Shown here: in pieces, positions 10,650 to 21,920 of the stretch | Layout: every line of letters starts with the position of its first letter | Position numbering within the stretch: position 1 is the first letter of the stretch | Origin: Perkinsus olseni | Taxonomy: Eukaryota > Perkinsozoa > Perkinsida > Perkinsidae | Assembly: GCA_013115135.1 (NCBI GenBank) | Contig: JABANP010000141.1 | Span: forward strand, 1 to 64,000 | Direction: 5' to 3' | Length of the DNA: 64,000 nt | The notes under the pieces: generated by a model | The model's input: only the letters and a program-made list of their open reading frames with translations | What the model was told of the DNA's origin: nothing | Database searches by the model: none | Position numbers and translations under genes: made by a program

Positions 10650-12089
10650 TCCACGCCGATCCCATGTAGCGTCCCCGAAATTTCACGAATAGTGTGCCAT
10701 CTCGAGAGGCCCGCCAACCGCGTGACAACGTTCTTGACGCTGACACTTTTTATGAAATACCAGGGATAAATTACCGCCGATAGTCCAAGGAAAAATACGG
10801 ACTGCAAGGAAATTTCCCCTAAGAGAACACTGCTAGTGAGGTGGAAAAGTGATAACCTATCAACCTCCCACTCAGCAGAGAGTTCACGTCATGCCACAGG
10901 TCCCCAGCCCGATTGGGTAGATTATCATCTTTCTTCAAACAGGGTTCCAATCCATCCAATTTAGCCGAATCCTTCTCACGGAAACTGGTATTAAGTCCAG
11001 CCTGTTCTCCCAAAATAGCGAGAACCAGCGAGCCATCCGTCACCCTGCCGCGTTTCATACGATCACAGCTAGGGCAGTACCATGGTGTTTAAGTGTCAGC
11101 GTGGATGGCGTTCTCAAACCTTGGAGCGCATTTTTCGATGTGTTACCACAGCTCGCATGAGTCGCATTGCACACCATCTCCAGGATCGCCGAGAGGTCTT
11201 CTCTTTAGAATAATATTGTCTAGAGTAGACAACTATCATCAGATGACAATTGATCAGTGCTCAAATACTTGCATGTTTCAGGCAATCTGCCAGTTCCTTG
11301 CTGTAGCTTGAAATGGAGGTGCTGCATCTTCTAATTCAAAGCACTTGTTCATACATGTAAGAAGGAAGAAGTGTAATGCAACATTCCCTGCATCATGTTG
11401 CTCCTGTTTCTCAGAAGAGAACCACCAGCGTCTATCAGAGACCCGCCTTCTTTCAGAAGTTCTCGCATAGCGGGGTCCTCATCTTCTACAACCATCTTCT
11501 CGATGAATGATGCGAGCATAACTTCACTCTCTTCGTCCAGTTACGACCGTCGGGCACAAGCACGCTGATGAGCCAGATGATGTCAACATCGTGAAGGTCT
11601 TCATGCATGAGCTTTCGAGTCGGGAGCTCCAATAGCCGCATGAGCATGCCCGATAACAGGCAGAGCGATAACCGATAACAAGGCGACAGATGGGTTGGAT
11701 GATCATGAATCGCCATGATCGATTTAGCACTGCAACGATTTAGTATAGAAGGGGGGCGAGTCTCACCCAGCTAGTCGTCGGTTGCTCGTAGAAACTACCA
11801 TTCTGTTGACGACGGTCGAGAGACCAACTCGGGCTGTGAAGACGATGGAAAACTATCCCGTGACCGCGTGGATGGTCTCACCTCGAATATCACAACATCT
11901 TCCTGCTGCTGTTGTTGAGCTAACTCTTCTCGACAACGCCGCAGTTCCAATCGCAGATCACGAAGCTCGGCCTATCGAAGGGAGCATGATAAGCGAAAGG
12001 AGTGGTATGACTGTGCACCCTGGCACAAGATAAATTTGCCCCAACGCGTTGTTGCACTCGAGGTGTTATGAAGCTCCCCTCCAGCGCCG
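10650..12089. other. Low-confidence interval, mostly no gene seen
   Basis: Two short minus-strand frames (10619-10807 and 10819-11058, ending KLDGLEPCLKKDDN...SGRLIGYHFS) might be remnants of one spliced or decayed gene. Nothing in 11060-12089 reads as a reliable exon. No RNA gene was recognised. Confidence 0.3.
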
Positions 12090-12374
12090 TCATCGCCCTT
12101 CCAAGCTAGACGACAGCATTACCTCCCGGGCCTCGATCGTCCTTAGTTGCTCTTCCGCGAGCCATCTATCGTCCCCAGCCTTCGAGTGCAACCGACCATA
12201 CTCCCTCCGATAAGTTGATTCCCGGTCCTCTCTGATCATCTCCCTCCTCTCCCTGCCCACCCCTTCCTCCATCGCAGCATCCTCCCCAGCTGTCCGCCGA
12301 CGCTCCTCAGCACGGAGTAGATGACCACGCAAATCACTACTCAGCATTCTTTCCCGCTCCTCATTCAAACACAC
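12090..12374 (-). pseudogene. Partial duplicate of the coiled-coil gene
   Basis: This 94-codon frame opens with CLNEERERMLSSDL and GVGRERREMIREDRE. Those segments are nearly identical, at DNA level too, to the N-terminal third of the gene at 9495-10649. It then diverges (REYGRLHSKAGDDRWLAEEQ) and stops. It has no obvious full-length partner and sits just 50 bp beyond the stop of the next coiled-coil gene, suggesting local tandem duplication followed by truncation. It could instead be an exon of a longer gene. Confidence 0.45.
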
Positions 12375-12423
12375 TCGGGAGTATCTGATGACGAGTAGCA
12401 GGGCCGCAGCAGTCGAGACTTCT

Positions 12424-14709
12424 TTACTCTTCCAAAAACCTCTCCGTGTCCTCAGCCAGATTGGCCGTCTGCTCTTCCATCTTCAACAGCAGCCCCTCAG
12501 TGTCTGCCAAGGCCATACTTCTCCCTTCCAACTCGGCGGCATTCTGTGCCATCAAGATCAATTACAGCGAGCGTCTCACGCGCCTACCTTAGATTCCTTT
12601 TCGTCCATCTTCTCCATCATTTTGCGTCGGCGGACCACTTCATCTCGCAAGCCCGAGGTTTCGCTCCTCGCCAGAGACAATTGGGCCACCATCAGCTTCA
12701 GCTTCGTCTCGAGCCTCTCGCTAGTCGCCGCTTCTTCTCGCAGTCTCTCCGTCACCTCCCGCAATTCATTTTCCATTTTTTCTATCCGTTTTTCCGCCAT
12801 TTCTCCCGCCCGCTGAGCCCGCGCTAAATCCACCTCCCGAGATGACAGCTGGTCTCGGGCACTTCTGAGCTTATTGGTAGCGCACTTGGCCGACTCCACA
12901 GCTTCCTGCTTCAACCGCCTAATCTGATAGAAAAACCGCAAAATACTCTCAACCTCGATCCGTTGCCCCTCCCCCACTTCTCTCTTTAGAGACGCCAAAT
13001 CTTCTGCAGAGCAAACAGTATAATCATCATCGCCATCCCCTTGTTCTTTTTCGCTCGGACACTGATGGTGAGGGGAGCCCTCTCTTGGTGTCGTCTGACT
13101 ACATCCTTCAACCCAGCTGCGTCCCTCTTCCTCCTTCGACTGTCTCAGGGGACTGGTGCCTAACATCGATCCACACAGTGGTAAGCTTAGAAATCCGAGC
13201 CGACCCACCAATATCAGCGAGCACTAGCTTTCCAGCCACTGACGCTACGGTAGTAGCGACGCCTTCGTTGGTCCGCGTCTGAAGAGTCGGCCTCCCCGCC
13301 TCTGCATCAGAGCTGCTCAGCGCCTCCAGGCGAGCCTCGACTTCCACCTTCCCTCTCCTCTCGACAGACAACTCCTCCTCGAGCTCCTTCACTTTTGCCT
13401 GCAGTACTTTCCTATTCGCCTCCGCTGCCTCCACCGTCGACCGAAGCCTGCCAACTTCAGTCATCATCGACGAGGGCCACTTCCTTCTCCCCGCATCCGT
13501 CGGCCCCGTCGCCAGGAATTCCTCCCGAATGGACTCTATTTCTTGAGAGCTCGCCGCGCCCTCCAGCAGGAAGTGGAGCAGCTCGTTCTCAGCTCGCTCG
13601 GCCGTGTGGGAGTCCATCGACCCTCGCAAGCTGGAAGAAGCGTTGGCGGCCTCCTCCGACGAGTTCACGAAGATTCCTGTCGACTCAGGTGTGGTACTGG
13701 CCGTGAAGCTCGGCTGGGATTGCTCATCTAAAGGAGAGATGATCGAGCTGAGCCAACTAGCCTCGCGGATTCAATCTCGTCCGATCGGTGGTTGTACTAT
13801 GCACATGCTGGTTCAAATCCGGCACCCATCATTTTTACCCTCAATATAATGATGCTCCTCTAGAGCCGACTTCAACTTCTCCACTTCCTTTTCCGCCTCT
13901 TCGCCCCGTCGCCTCCACAACGCGACTTGGTCTTGCAGCCTCTCCACCTCACTGGTCGACTTCTCCAACAGACCCACGAGCTCCTCGATCTCTCCCGGGC
14001 TGGCCATCGCCCCTCCAACAGGCACCTTCGCAGGACGCTCCTTCGCCTCAGCCGTCTTCGGCGGACTGAGCACTAGGGCAATGAATACTGGCGAACGCGC
14101 ATGGACCCGACCTGTCAACCACCACCGTCCGGTCCGGTGCTGGCCTCGAACGCTCGGCCTCAGAGTGCCTCGCCGTTCGCAGTGAATCACATTCATCCTC
14201 CAATTCTTGGCAACGGCCAGTGAGATGCTCTACTCGACTTTGCAGATCTGACAGCCCCAACCCTGCATCCAAGATAAGGAGAAAGAGGAGACCCCACCGT
14301 GGACGGTTTTGATCTCGATGGCCATCTCCTCGTTAGCAGCATTAACGCTCCGCACTTCGGCTTCCAGTACCTGCATGAGCCCCTCCGAGCGAGGCAGAGA
14401 CATTAGGCGACCACCTGGGCACGGTCAGTCAGGGAACGGTTCTCCGCGGTTATTCGTTCCACTTCCCTCGCCGAGTTGGCCGCAGAGGTCCTCACAGATG
14501 CCAACAGGACTTCTTGCGATCTTATCTTCTCTACCAATTTCTCAACGTCTCCTTCGTATCTTTCCCAGCTCAGTCACGAACAATCAATCAGCAAACTAAA
14601 TTTCTCACTTTTCCCGGCAAATGTCGAACTCATTCTGAATGTCCAATTTCTCCATTTGCATGCACTGCGCGAATCTGATCATCAGCATATCCACCTCGAT
14701 ACCATTCCC
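12424..14709 (-). CDS. Large coiled-coil protein of unknown function
   Basis: At least seven minus-strand exons join in phase, ending EDTERFLEE at the stop 12424-12426. The intron with its donor at TCTAAG|GTAGGCG ends near 12551. Another begins after VLADIG. The intron at 13728-13838 carries tRNA-like sequence. Further introns follow VVVD, KTVHG, DRAQ and FDICREK. The protein is almost wholly charged heptad-like helix (EELSVERRGKVEVEARLEAL; ENELREVTERLREEAATSER), with a low-complexity acidic stretch (GDGDDDYTV). A structural, cytoskeletal or basal-body role is possible but only inferred. The N-terminal exon was not found; reading starts at GIEVDMLMIRF near 14709. Confidence 0.6.
13728..13838 (-). 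repeat. Intron carrying tRNA-like sequence (antisense to transcript)
   Basis: The minus-strand intron runs GTAAAAATG...CTCCTTTAG and joins exons in phase 1. On the plus strand it reads GGTTGTACTATGCACATGC then GGTTCAAATCCGGC, like a T-arm preceded by a variable region. Confidence 0.5.
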
Positions 14710-15511
14710 TCACCGCATCACCTCCTCAACTGCATCATCGTCATCATGCCGAGCTCAGGCAGCGGCCCCTCAGCCGGGAGGGGCAAGGGGTTCATTGGTA
14801 GTAGCTGCTGCTGATGTTCCATCGTGTTTTAGCTGTCGAAGGCAGCCGCTAGGACGTACATGGCGGGCTCCAAGAATGACACTGCAAGACGATTTCCGTT
14901 GACCTAACCCAACAGCATCGGTGCCGCTTCCTTGGACACTAAAGGGCAGCCCCATCTCTACGAACATCGCCAACATCCTAGACGGAGCCGCTATGAAGGG
15001 CGATGAACGTCGGCAACTGCACGCCAAAGATCCCAGGAAGGTTGACAGGAGCGTAGCTCATGTAAAACCGAGACGGACGCCGAATGGAAAAGCCAAGCTT
15101 GCAACCAACGAAAGGAAGTTGGCAACCAAGGAAAGCCTGCTTGCAAGCAACTGGAAAAGCCAAAAAAGCCAGGAAGAGCCCGCTATTCAGTTATTCTCTT
15201 CGGTGGACCCAGTCCCACTTGTCGAGTCCACGGCCAGTGAGGAGGGGCCAATGCGGTAGCAGTCGGGTAGCTAGATGCTTCAACATTCCTCCAACCCACC
15301 CGAACAACATATCGGTTGACCCCCTAGTCCTTCCCTTCCCGTCTGCATAGTACCCGAAAGGTAGTCCATCGTCACTACCTGCAATGGCGCCTCCCGAGCG
15401 AAGTGGAGGCTCACAACGACAATCATTGATAATTGACTCAACCAGCAAAGACCGATAGTAGGACGGAAACAAATTAATGATTGGCATGAGGATCGGAAAC
15501 AGCCCTTCCCA
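14710..15511. other. No gene confidently seen
   Basis: This is probably the 5' region of the coiled-coil gene plus spacer. Short imperfect direct repeats (GGAAAAGCCAA, GCTTGCAA and CAACNAAGGAA) lie at 15080-15165. No frame is convincing. Confidence 0.3.
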
Positions 15512-17423
15512 CTACGACGAGCCCCCTCCTCCTTCTCGCTGTTCTCTCAACGTCAACATAAGATCCTCCTCGGGATCGAAGCCATGAGCGATGAATGACT
15601 CAATCAGCATATGACAGGTCCGCTTAGACCGGCCCAACTCCACCACTCTGGCGGGGGATGCCATCAGAGACCTAAACCGATACCGCCCGTCCACCAACCA
15701 GCTACCGCCCATCCCTACCTTGCCAGGGCGTCCATCACAGCTCGATCCGAGTGCGCCGTATTTGACATGGCCTCCACGAACTTGGCGATTGTGCCGAGCT
15801 CGAGTGTGGCCGCCGAGGAGACAATCAACGGCGAGTACGACTGTAGCAATTTCCGCAAGGACTCCATCAGCGCTGAGGGAGCTGAGAGAAGAAAGACGCT
15901 GACGTTGACCTCAGCTGTTGGACCCATTTCTACCAATTTCGCGGGACTTGGCCGTGTTCAACACGATCATCGATGTACAGTAGGCCGCATTACACGCGAC
16001 CTCCGCATCGCACTTGTCAGCGGTGGCGACGAGCCGGGACACCATCACCGCGAGGTCGCTGTGGCCGAAGGGAATCCTCCACCGTGCGTAGACTTGGAGC
16101 AGCCCGGCCACTTCCGAGGCCAAAAACAGGGGCGCTGAGCTGACCGCTGAGAAACGTAGACGCTCGAAGATCGATGCATCGAGCAGGGCAATGTCCGAGA
16201 CGCTCGTCAGAGACTCCCGGACTTGTCCGAATGCGAACGCTACGTTGACCTGAAGATACGCTCCTCTGTCATTGCCTCGCTTCGACCTTGGATACTACTA
16301 CCAGCTCCGCGGGTGCCATGAACATGAGTTTATCCCTCGCACATTCGAGGCTGGACTCGAGCAGCTGCTTCGGAGGGCTGATGATTCCGCCGCTGTCACT
16401 GGTGAAGGCCAGCACCAATCGGGCTAATTCCATCGGGGTTGCCTCGCCCAGAGTCGCCAACGCTCGGCCCGCGATGAGGTCCATTGTGTCAGTGAGAGGG
16501 TCGAGAGCCTCATTCAACGCCGCCGTAGAATCCTGAACGCCGTAGAGATTTTTTTCGTATCAAGCGCCGCTTTCGGACATTTCAATGCATACCAACTTTT
16601 CCCGAAATCACCAAGAGCGACGACCCCGATAGGAAGCATGAAGAATCTCAGGCCCCTCCTGTAAGACCTCTTCCTCCTTCTTCTGCCGACCTCCCTCAGC
16701 CACAGTATGATGCTTGATGACCCTAGCGAGGGCGCTGGCGATGACGCTGAGATCTCGAACATGGAAGGGCTCCTGGGACATCCTCGCCTGGACATGCTTC
16801 GACCATCGGGTGAAGAGATCTAGGTCTACCAACCCCAGCTTGGTCATCGCGTTGAGGAGCATGCAGATCTCGACCGGACTGTGAAACTCGTGAACTCGGG
16901 CGCCCACCTCCCGGGAGAGAGCGCTCAAGAACGACTCCTGAAAAATCAGCGACACAATCCGTCTTCGCCGAACCCATCCGAACCTTACCTGAATCTTCAC
17001 GCCGGTTTTGGCGTAGGCGCTGAAAACCATCGCCAGGTGGACCGAGGTGAAATATAAAAGCTTGGCTTCAACCACGGGCGCCAGCGTGTCGAACAACTGC
17101 TGATCACACAGCCGGACTCGGGAGAAGGCGTTGAGAAGGAGGGCGCAGTCCCTAGGCTCCATCGCTGGGGCGATAGCGAGGGCCCTGTCCTTCAGCTGCT
17201 GCCAGTAGGGAGAGGTGCCCTTCACTCTGTCCCGAGCGGCGGTGTTGGCGGCGTGGCCGAGCCCCTCGGCGTCCAAGGTTGAAGGCGGTGGCAATTCGGA
17301 CGTCAGAGGGCCGCCGAACTTAGCGAGAGGCTTCCAGGTAGGGGGAGGACCGGGCTGGGGCGAGGACGATGGATGGACGTACTGAGGACGAGTATCCGAG
17401 TATCCGAGGTCGATGCTAGGCAC
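15512..17423 (-). CDS. Helical-repeat protein, probably organellar (HPR/FASTK-like class)
   Basis: Six or more exons were read on the minus strand. The first is 16989-17423 (145 codons), then a 51-nt stopless intron at 16938-16988. Further exons end at VAEGGRQKKEEE, VVVSK, NAAYCTSMI and MDALAR, and the last exon ends GGGGSS at 15512. The repeated pattern of paired helices with motifs such as DCALLLNAFSRVRLCDQQLF, ICMLLNAMTKLGLVDLDLF and ELARLVLAFTSD resembles heptatricopeptide and FAST-kinase-like proteins, which in alveolates mostly act in mitochondrial RNA metabolism. No RAP domain was seen. The gene at 22858-24984 is of the same kind. The N-terminal targeting exon may be missing. Confidence 0.6.
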
Positions 17424-17868
17424 TTACATTTTTGGTCAGAGGATTCCCGAAGTGGGAGTTGGTGGAGGTGTGGGGTATCTGTTTGAGAGCCGTGCCTCGG
17501 AAGGTCGGCAAGACACTTCGACCGGACGGCGGGCGCATGAAAATTGAAACTGACGACCAGACAGAAGTATCTTCTTCTCAGTCGCGGCCAGGCCTCACAG
17601 ACGCTAGGGCTACCATGCACTCTCCTTTTACACGGCCACCAGGAAATCATAACCCATCGGCAGATTCTCCGCAGGGGAGTCCAGACAGGGCCGCCACCGT
17701 TGCTGCTGGCCCGGGCGAACTCAGCACGCTGAGAGTTGTGGTGGAAACTACTATTCACAGAGGGGCCCTTAAGGGGAAGGTGATGATGATGAATGCTTCA
17801 CAGAGCGACTGTAGTCACAGCAGGAATCGTACAGAGGATGATCGTGTTGATGATGAGGATGGTGGCAG
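17424..17868. other. Spacer with GAT microsatellite
   Basis: No gene is confidently seen. The part nearest 17770-17868 is the 3' flank of the secreted-protein gene and is closely matched at about 19600-19724 downstream of its paralog. It includes short GAT/GTG runs. Confidence 0.4.
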
Positions 17869-19056
17869 TTACACCTCCTTAGCCAGGGGAGCGCTGGTGG
17901 TGCTGCCGAAGTCGATCCGAATCGGTTGGCACTGGTGGTTGATGTACACCCGGACCTGGTCCATGCTCTGCAGGTTGAACAGGGCGAGGAGCTCGTTGGA
18001 GTCATCGAAGGGTCGAAGGCTGAACCAAGGTTGCCCTGATACGAACTCGTAGTAGATGTTGCTGTAGCTGAAGGAGGAACTGTCATAGGAACCTGACGGG
18101 AAGGGTGGAAAGGGGCGAGGGTGGAGGAACTAGAATACTGCAGCATAGATCCATGGATGATGTAATATTGTAAGTCGATTAAACTAAAAATGAAATTATG
18201 ATCATTTCCCTCTTCGAAATCAGCCGATCGCGATTGGTGCGATTTCGAAATCCCTCCCCAGAGTGGTCAAGAATGCGTTCCTTGCGGTTGTGGATATGAA
18301 AACATGTAGCCCCGTTGCCAGTCTGAGTGCTATGCACGTGATTTGGGTGCACCCTCTTTAGTGGATACATAAAGGGAGGTGATGATGACCTCATCGTTTG
18401 CCGTGTTGTTGATGATGTGAAAGTTTTTGGGGCCTCTTCGTGGTACTTTCGTGCCTGTGTGTCCGGTACACTTGATATTGTACATTTTTACAGGATTTGA
18501 TTAAAATACGTGAATACAACGATACTGGCTTGACGTCGAAAACTTGAAAGAAAAAAATATTTCTCATGATCTGAATAATATACACTTATTAAATAAATCA
18601 TAAATATAATATCTTGGGAGGAGAGCTTACCAGCCATCACGCCGATCTTCTTGGGCTGGGCGAACTGTAGTGACACTCCCTGAGTGCTGCTGCCTTCGAA
18701 GGATCCTCGATAGGTTCCCACAACGGCGGGAGTGGCGGCATCGCAAGTGTAGGGGGTATCTAAGGGAATCCAAGGTTGAAGCGAGGCAGTTGCAAGTTAA
18801 AAGATGCGTTACTGTCCGGAGTTGGGGTCGTCCGAGTGGTCGGACTACTGCTACCGCTCGATGAGCCCGGTGAGGTAGAAGGGCCCTGGGGGTCGTCCCC
18901 GGGGGTGGTACTCCCCGGATAAGTTGTGGAAGGAGTGGTACTCAAAGGAGAGTCCGACGGCGTGATCGGGGTGAAGTTGGAGCGGGTGGAGGCACAGCCT
19001 TGGAAGAGGAAGAGTAACAAGGAGGACAGCAGAGGTAGGAGAATTACTCTGCTCAT
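17869..19056 (-). CDS. Secreted protein, tandem copy A (198 aa)
   Basis: Three exons: 18813-19056, 18631-18759 and 17869-18092. A strong signal peptide (MSRVILLPLLSSLLLFLFQG) leads into a Ser/Thr/Pro-rich linker, then a folded region (YTCDAATPAVVGTYRGSF, VSLQFAQPKKIGVMAG, YEFVSGQPWFSLRPF, INHQCQPIRIDFGST) ending APLAKEV. No family is recognised. Compared with copy B (19725-20324), the mature parts are nearly identical, but the linker is about 32 residues longer and the last intron is 538 nt instead of 46, because of an AT-rich insertion. An extracellular or surface role is inferred from the signal peptide. Confidence 0.75.
18093..18630 (-). other. Expanded AT-rich intron in copy A
   Basis: Flanking exons match copy B base for base, but this intron is 538 nt against 46 nt. 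The extra sequence, roughly 18150-18620, is conspicuously AT-rich compared with its surroundings and has no matching segment in copy B. Confidence 0.7.
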
Positions 19057-19724
19057 GATCATGCAGGAACAATAATAATGTAACTTCGAAGGCATCAACT
19101 TGACATATTCTGTATCTTACACGCTTCGAGATACACGGGTTGTTCAATAAACCCTTCCTAAGTCTCGGGAACGTCCCCAGGAGCTTGCCTGGGAATGTTC
19201 CTAAGACGCTATGCACGTTCCCGAACACGTTACACCTGCCTAAGAAAAAAGTGCTTTTCCAAGCGTATTGCGAACTCCCCTTATAAATTCCTGAGAGGCT
19301 GACTCTTGGGACTGGAGGACCTGTTGCGGCGGAAGCAGAGCTGGAAGTCATGCTAAGTCACCACTGTCCACTGCTACCAGCAGCCTGGACCCGGCCACTC
19401 AGTTCTGTAGTCTCCATCGACCCGCCCAGGAGTGCCGCCGGATCGGGTTCGGTTAGTGACCGGCGGTCACGACCGACACCTCGTTACCAGGATACACTCC
19501 ACCGATTCGTGCTTGGTTGGCTTCATGAATGGTCACGACTCTGCGCCAGTCGAGGAAAACTCCGCACCAAGGAGGGCTGTGGTGGAAACTATTATCAACC
19601 TTGAAGGGAAGATTATAAATCATGTGACAACATCATAAAGTATGACGAATGCTTCACAGAGCGACTGTAGTCACAGCAGGAATCGTACAGGTGATCGTGG
19701 TGATGATGATGATGATGGTGGCAG
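19057..19724. other. Spacer between the tandem secreted-protein genes
   Basis: The 5' flank (19083-19145, containing ATTCTGTATCTTACACGC) recurs at 20345-20400 above copy B. The 3' flank of copy B (about 19600-19724) recurs below copy A. No separate gene is seen; plus-strand frames here are weak. Confidence 0.5.
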
Positions 19725-20324
19725 TTACACCTCCTTGGCGAGAGGAGCGCTGGTGGTGCTGCCGAAGTCGATCCGAATCGGTTGACACTGATGGTTGATG
19801 TACACCCGGACCTGGTCCATGCTCTGCAGGTTGAACAGGGCGAGCAGATTTTTGGAGTCATCGAAGGGTCGAAGGCTGAACCAAGGTTGCCCTGATACGA
19901 ACTCGTAGTAGATGTTGCTGTAGCTGAAGGAGGAGCTGTTGAAGGAACCTGAAGGGGAGGGTAGCAAGACGGGGGGTGGAGTCAAGGGGCATACCAGCCA
20001 TCACGCCGATCTTCTTGGGCTGGGCGAATTGTAGTGACACGCCTTGAGTGCTGCTGCCTTCGAAGGAGCCTCGATAAGTTCCCACAACGGCGGGAGTTGC
20101 GGCATCGCAAGTGTAGGGAGGATCTGAGGGAATCCAAGGTTGAAGGAAGGCAGTTGCAAGTTAGAAGATGCGTTACTGTCCGGAGTTGGGGTCGTCCGAG
20201 TGGTCGAACTATTGCTGCCCCCCGATGGCGTTATCGGGGTGAAGTTGGAGCGGGTGGTGGCACAGCCTTGGAAGAGGAAGAGTAACAAGGAGGGCAGCAG
20301 AGGTAGGAGAATTACTCTGCTCAT
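19725..20324 (-). CDS. Secreted protein, tandem copy B (166 aa)
   Basis: Three exons: 20177-20324, 19995-20123 and 19725-19948, with introns of 53 and 46 nt. The signal peptide (MSRVILLPLLPSLLLFLFQG) is followed by a short Ser/Thr linker ending TRTTPTPD, and then by the same folded domain as copy A. Two Cys residues in the mature part (YTCDAA and HQCQPI) could pair. An in-frame ATG two codons upstream (20328-20330) is an alternative start. The arrangement is a head-to-tail duplication of roughly 1.3-1.9 kb. Confidence 0.75.
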
Positions 20325-20535
20325 GATCATGCATAATAATGTAACTTCAAAGGCATCAACTTGACATATTCTGTATCTTACACGCTTCGAAATAGATATC
20401 CGAGAAGTCCAAGCCAAAAAATGACAAAAATTCATTCATGAATCGCTTCGCTCCGCCTCTATTAACAACTTCGCTCCGCCAAAATCAGACCATTTTCGCC
20501 TCTCCTCTGGATACGTTGTTTTGTAGGCTTCCCTC

Positions 20536-21244
20536 ATGCCCACCTCCTGCACGGCCATCACCACCACCCGGCCTGCTACCCCGTCACTACGCCATACCAC
20601 ACCTTTCGAAATAATACCAGAATTCACCCTTACCCCCCGACGCCTGCAACTCGCCGGGGTCGGCCTGGGCCTGCTCGGCGTCCTCCTGGCCATCATAACA
20701 GTCGTCCCCTCCCTAGTCTGGTTATGTCTACTCATCTCGACCGTCGGGGCCATCGTGCTGGTGATGGGAGTGTGGCTAGAGGTGTCAGAAAGTGGTCGTA
20801 GCGGGTCGATGGTCATGTCGAACACTGTGCGGGAGATCCTCACTGAGAAAACGTTATTGGAGATCCTGGAGGTCGTGCTGAAGCGAAGCACGATGGGCTT
20901 CATGATGGCTGGCCTGCTATGTGAGTCAAGGAAGGGGGGAATTTTCGGTTTTTTCATCAGAAAGTTCGTTCGACTCTTGCCGCTTGTCAGCGCTGAAGTT
21001 TTTCGACCTGAACGAGCTGGAGAGGGCCCGTTTCCTGGCGGGTTGCTCTCCTCGGATACGACACCTCCTCACCACTCGCGGCCTGGCATCCCTCCTACCC
21101 TCCTGGGTCCGGTCCTTCCTACCCAAGGAGACCCCTCGTCGGAGGGCCCTACCCAACAGTAGTAGTGGACAGCAGCAGGCGACCAGCAGAGACGAGGATA
21201 GTGTCCATCTTGCCCTGGCGTGCATCAAACGCCATCCACGGTAG
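20536..21244 (+). CDS. Small membrane protein, two transmembrane segments (212 aa)
   Basis: Two exons: 20536-20920 and 20991-21244, joined in phase 1. Residues about 37-85 form two adjacent hydrophobic segments (LAGVGLGLLGVLLAIITVV and LVWLCLLISTVGAIVLVMGV). The rest is polar, with a Leu/Arg-rich segment (FFDLNELERARFLAGCSPRI) and a Ser/Gln tail. No family is recognised. The 5' flank at 20445-20480 holds two CTTCGCTCCGC elements. Confidence 0.6.
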
Positions 21245-21920
21245 TAGAGGGGAGGGAGCTTCTCGACGGTGGGGCTGGGTAAATTCGCCCAACTGGAAAT
21301 CGTATCTTTCATAAGGTATCTTTTGCGGTCGCAGTCTCTGCCAATTGGCTGCTTAGGGCATGAACGGTTAGGTTGTGTCTTTACTTCGTGGAGTCAGATA
21401 TCGTCGGATGTGCTATTGAAGCTGTGCTAGTAGCATATAATTCTCGCGCGCCGCGAAGTTGTATGCCGATCTCCGGAGCGATTATGAACTCTTAAGAAAG
21501 TTTTACCACTGTGGTGTGTCTATCGGGTAACCAGCGCGGGTTACTTATCCGGAATATCCAGACCGCGGGAAATGCGCACAGGTTGTCTTATTCGGCTGGC
21601 AGTTGGAATTTCAGAAGTTGCTTCTTCCCTGGATGGGCCCGTACGGGATGATTCGATATCACGCTCTCGGCTGAAGGAAGATTGGGACCGTTTTCGTCAG
21701 TGACGTGCTTCGACATAGGATTCCCGCTATTCTGCGGGATCGAGCTCAGCGATCTTAGGAACGTGTCCCCTAGCTTGACGGCCAAGCTCGTGCGAATTCC
21801 CGTTTTCGGATCTCAATTTTTTCCCGCGACGGAAAAATCTTGGTGACTAGCGTGCCACACGCTGCCCTCTTCAGAGCCATTCGGGCGCCTTCTGAATTCG
21901 GAAAAAACTTTTTCAGAAAA
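21245..21920. other. Spacer, no gene confidently seen
   Basis: Two GTATCTTT elements lie at 21302-21325, and a CGCGCGCCGCGAAGTTG variant of the recurrent intron element lies at 21449-21465. The upstream part of the next gene (a missing first exon) may lie here. Confidence 0.3.

Noticed and set aside
10619..11058. Two short minus-strand frames as a transposon or signal-peptide gene
   Set aside because: No recognisable domain, terminal repeats or reliable splice join; left as an uncertain remnant.
12388..14069. Plus-strand frames (Ser/Arg/Leu-rich) across the coiled-coil region
   Set aside because: They are shadows of the Glu/Arg/Lys-rich minus-strand coiled-coil exons; no splice logic or similarity supports them.
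20436..20957. 173-codon minus-strand open frame
   Set aside because: It overlaps the plus-strand membrane-protein gene, whose hydrophobic segments and phase-consistent splice explain the sequence better.
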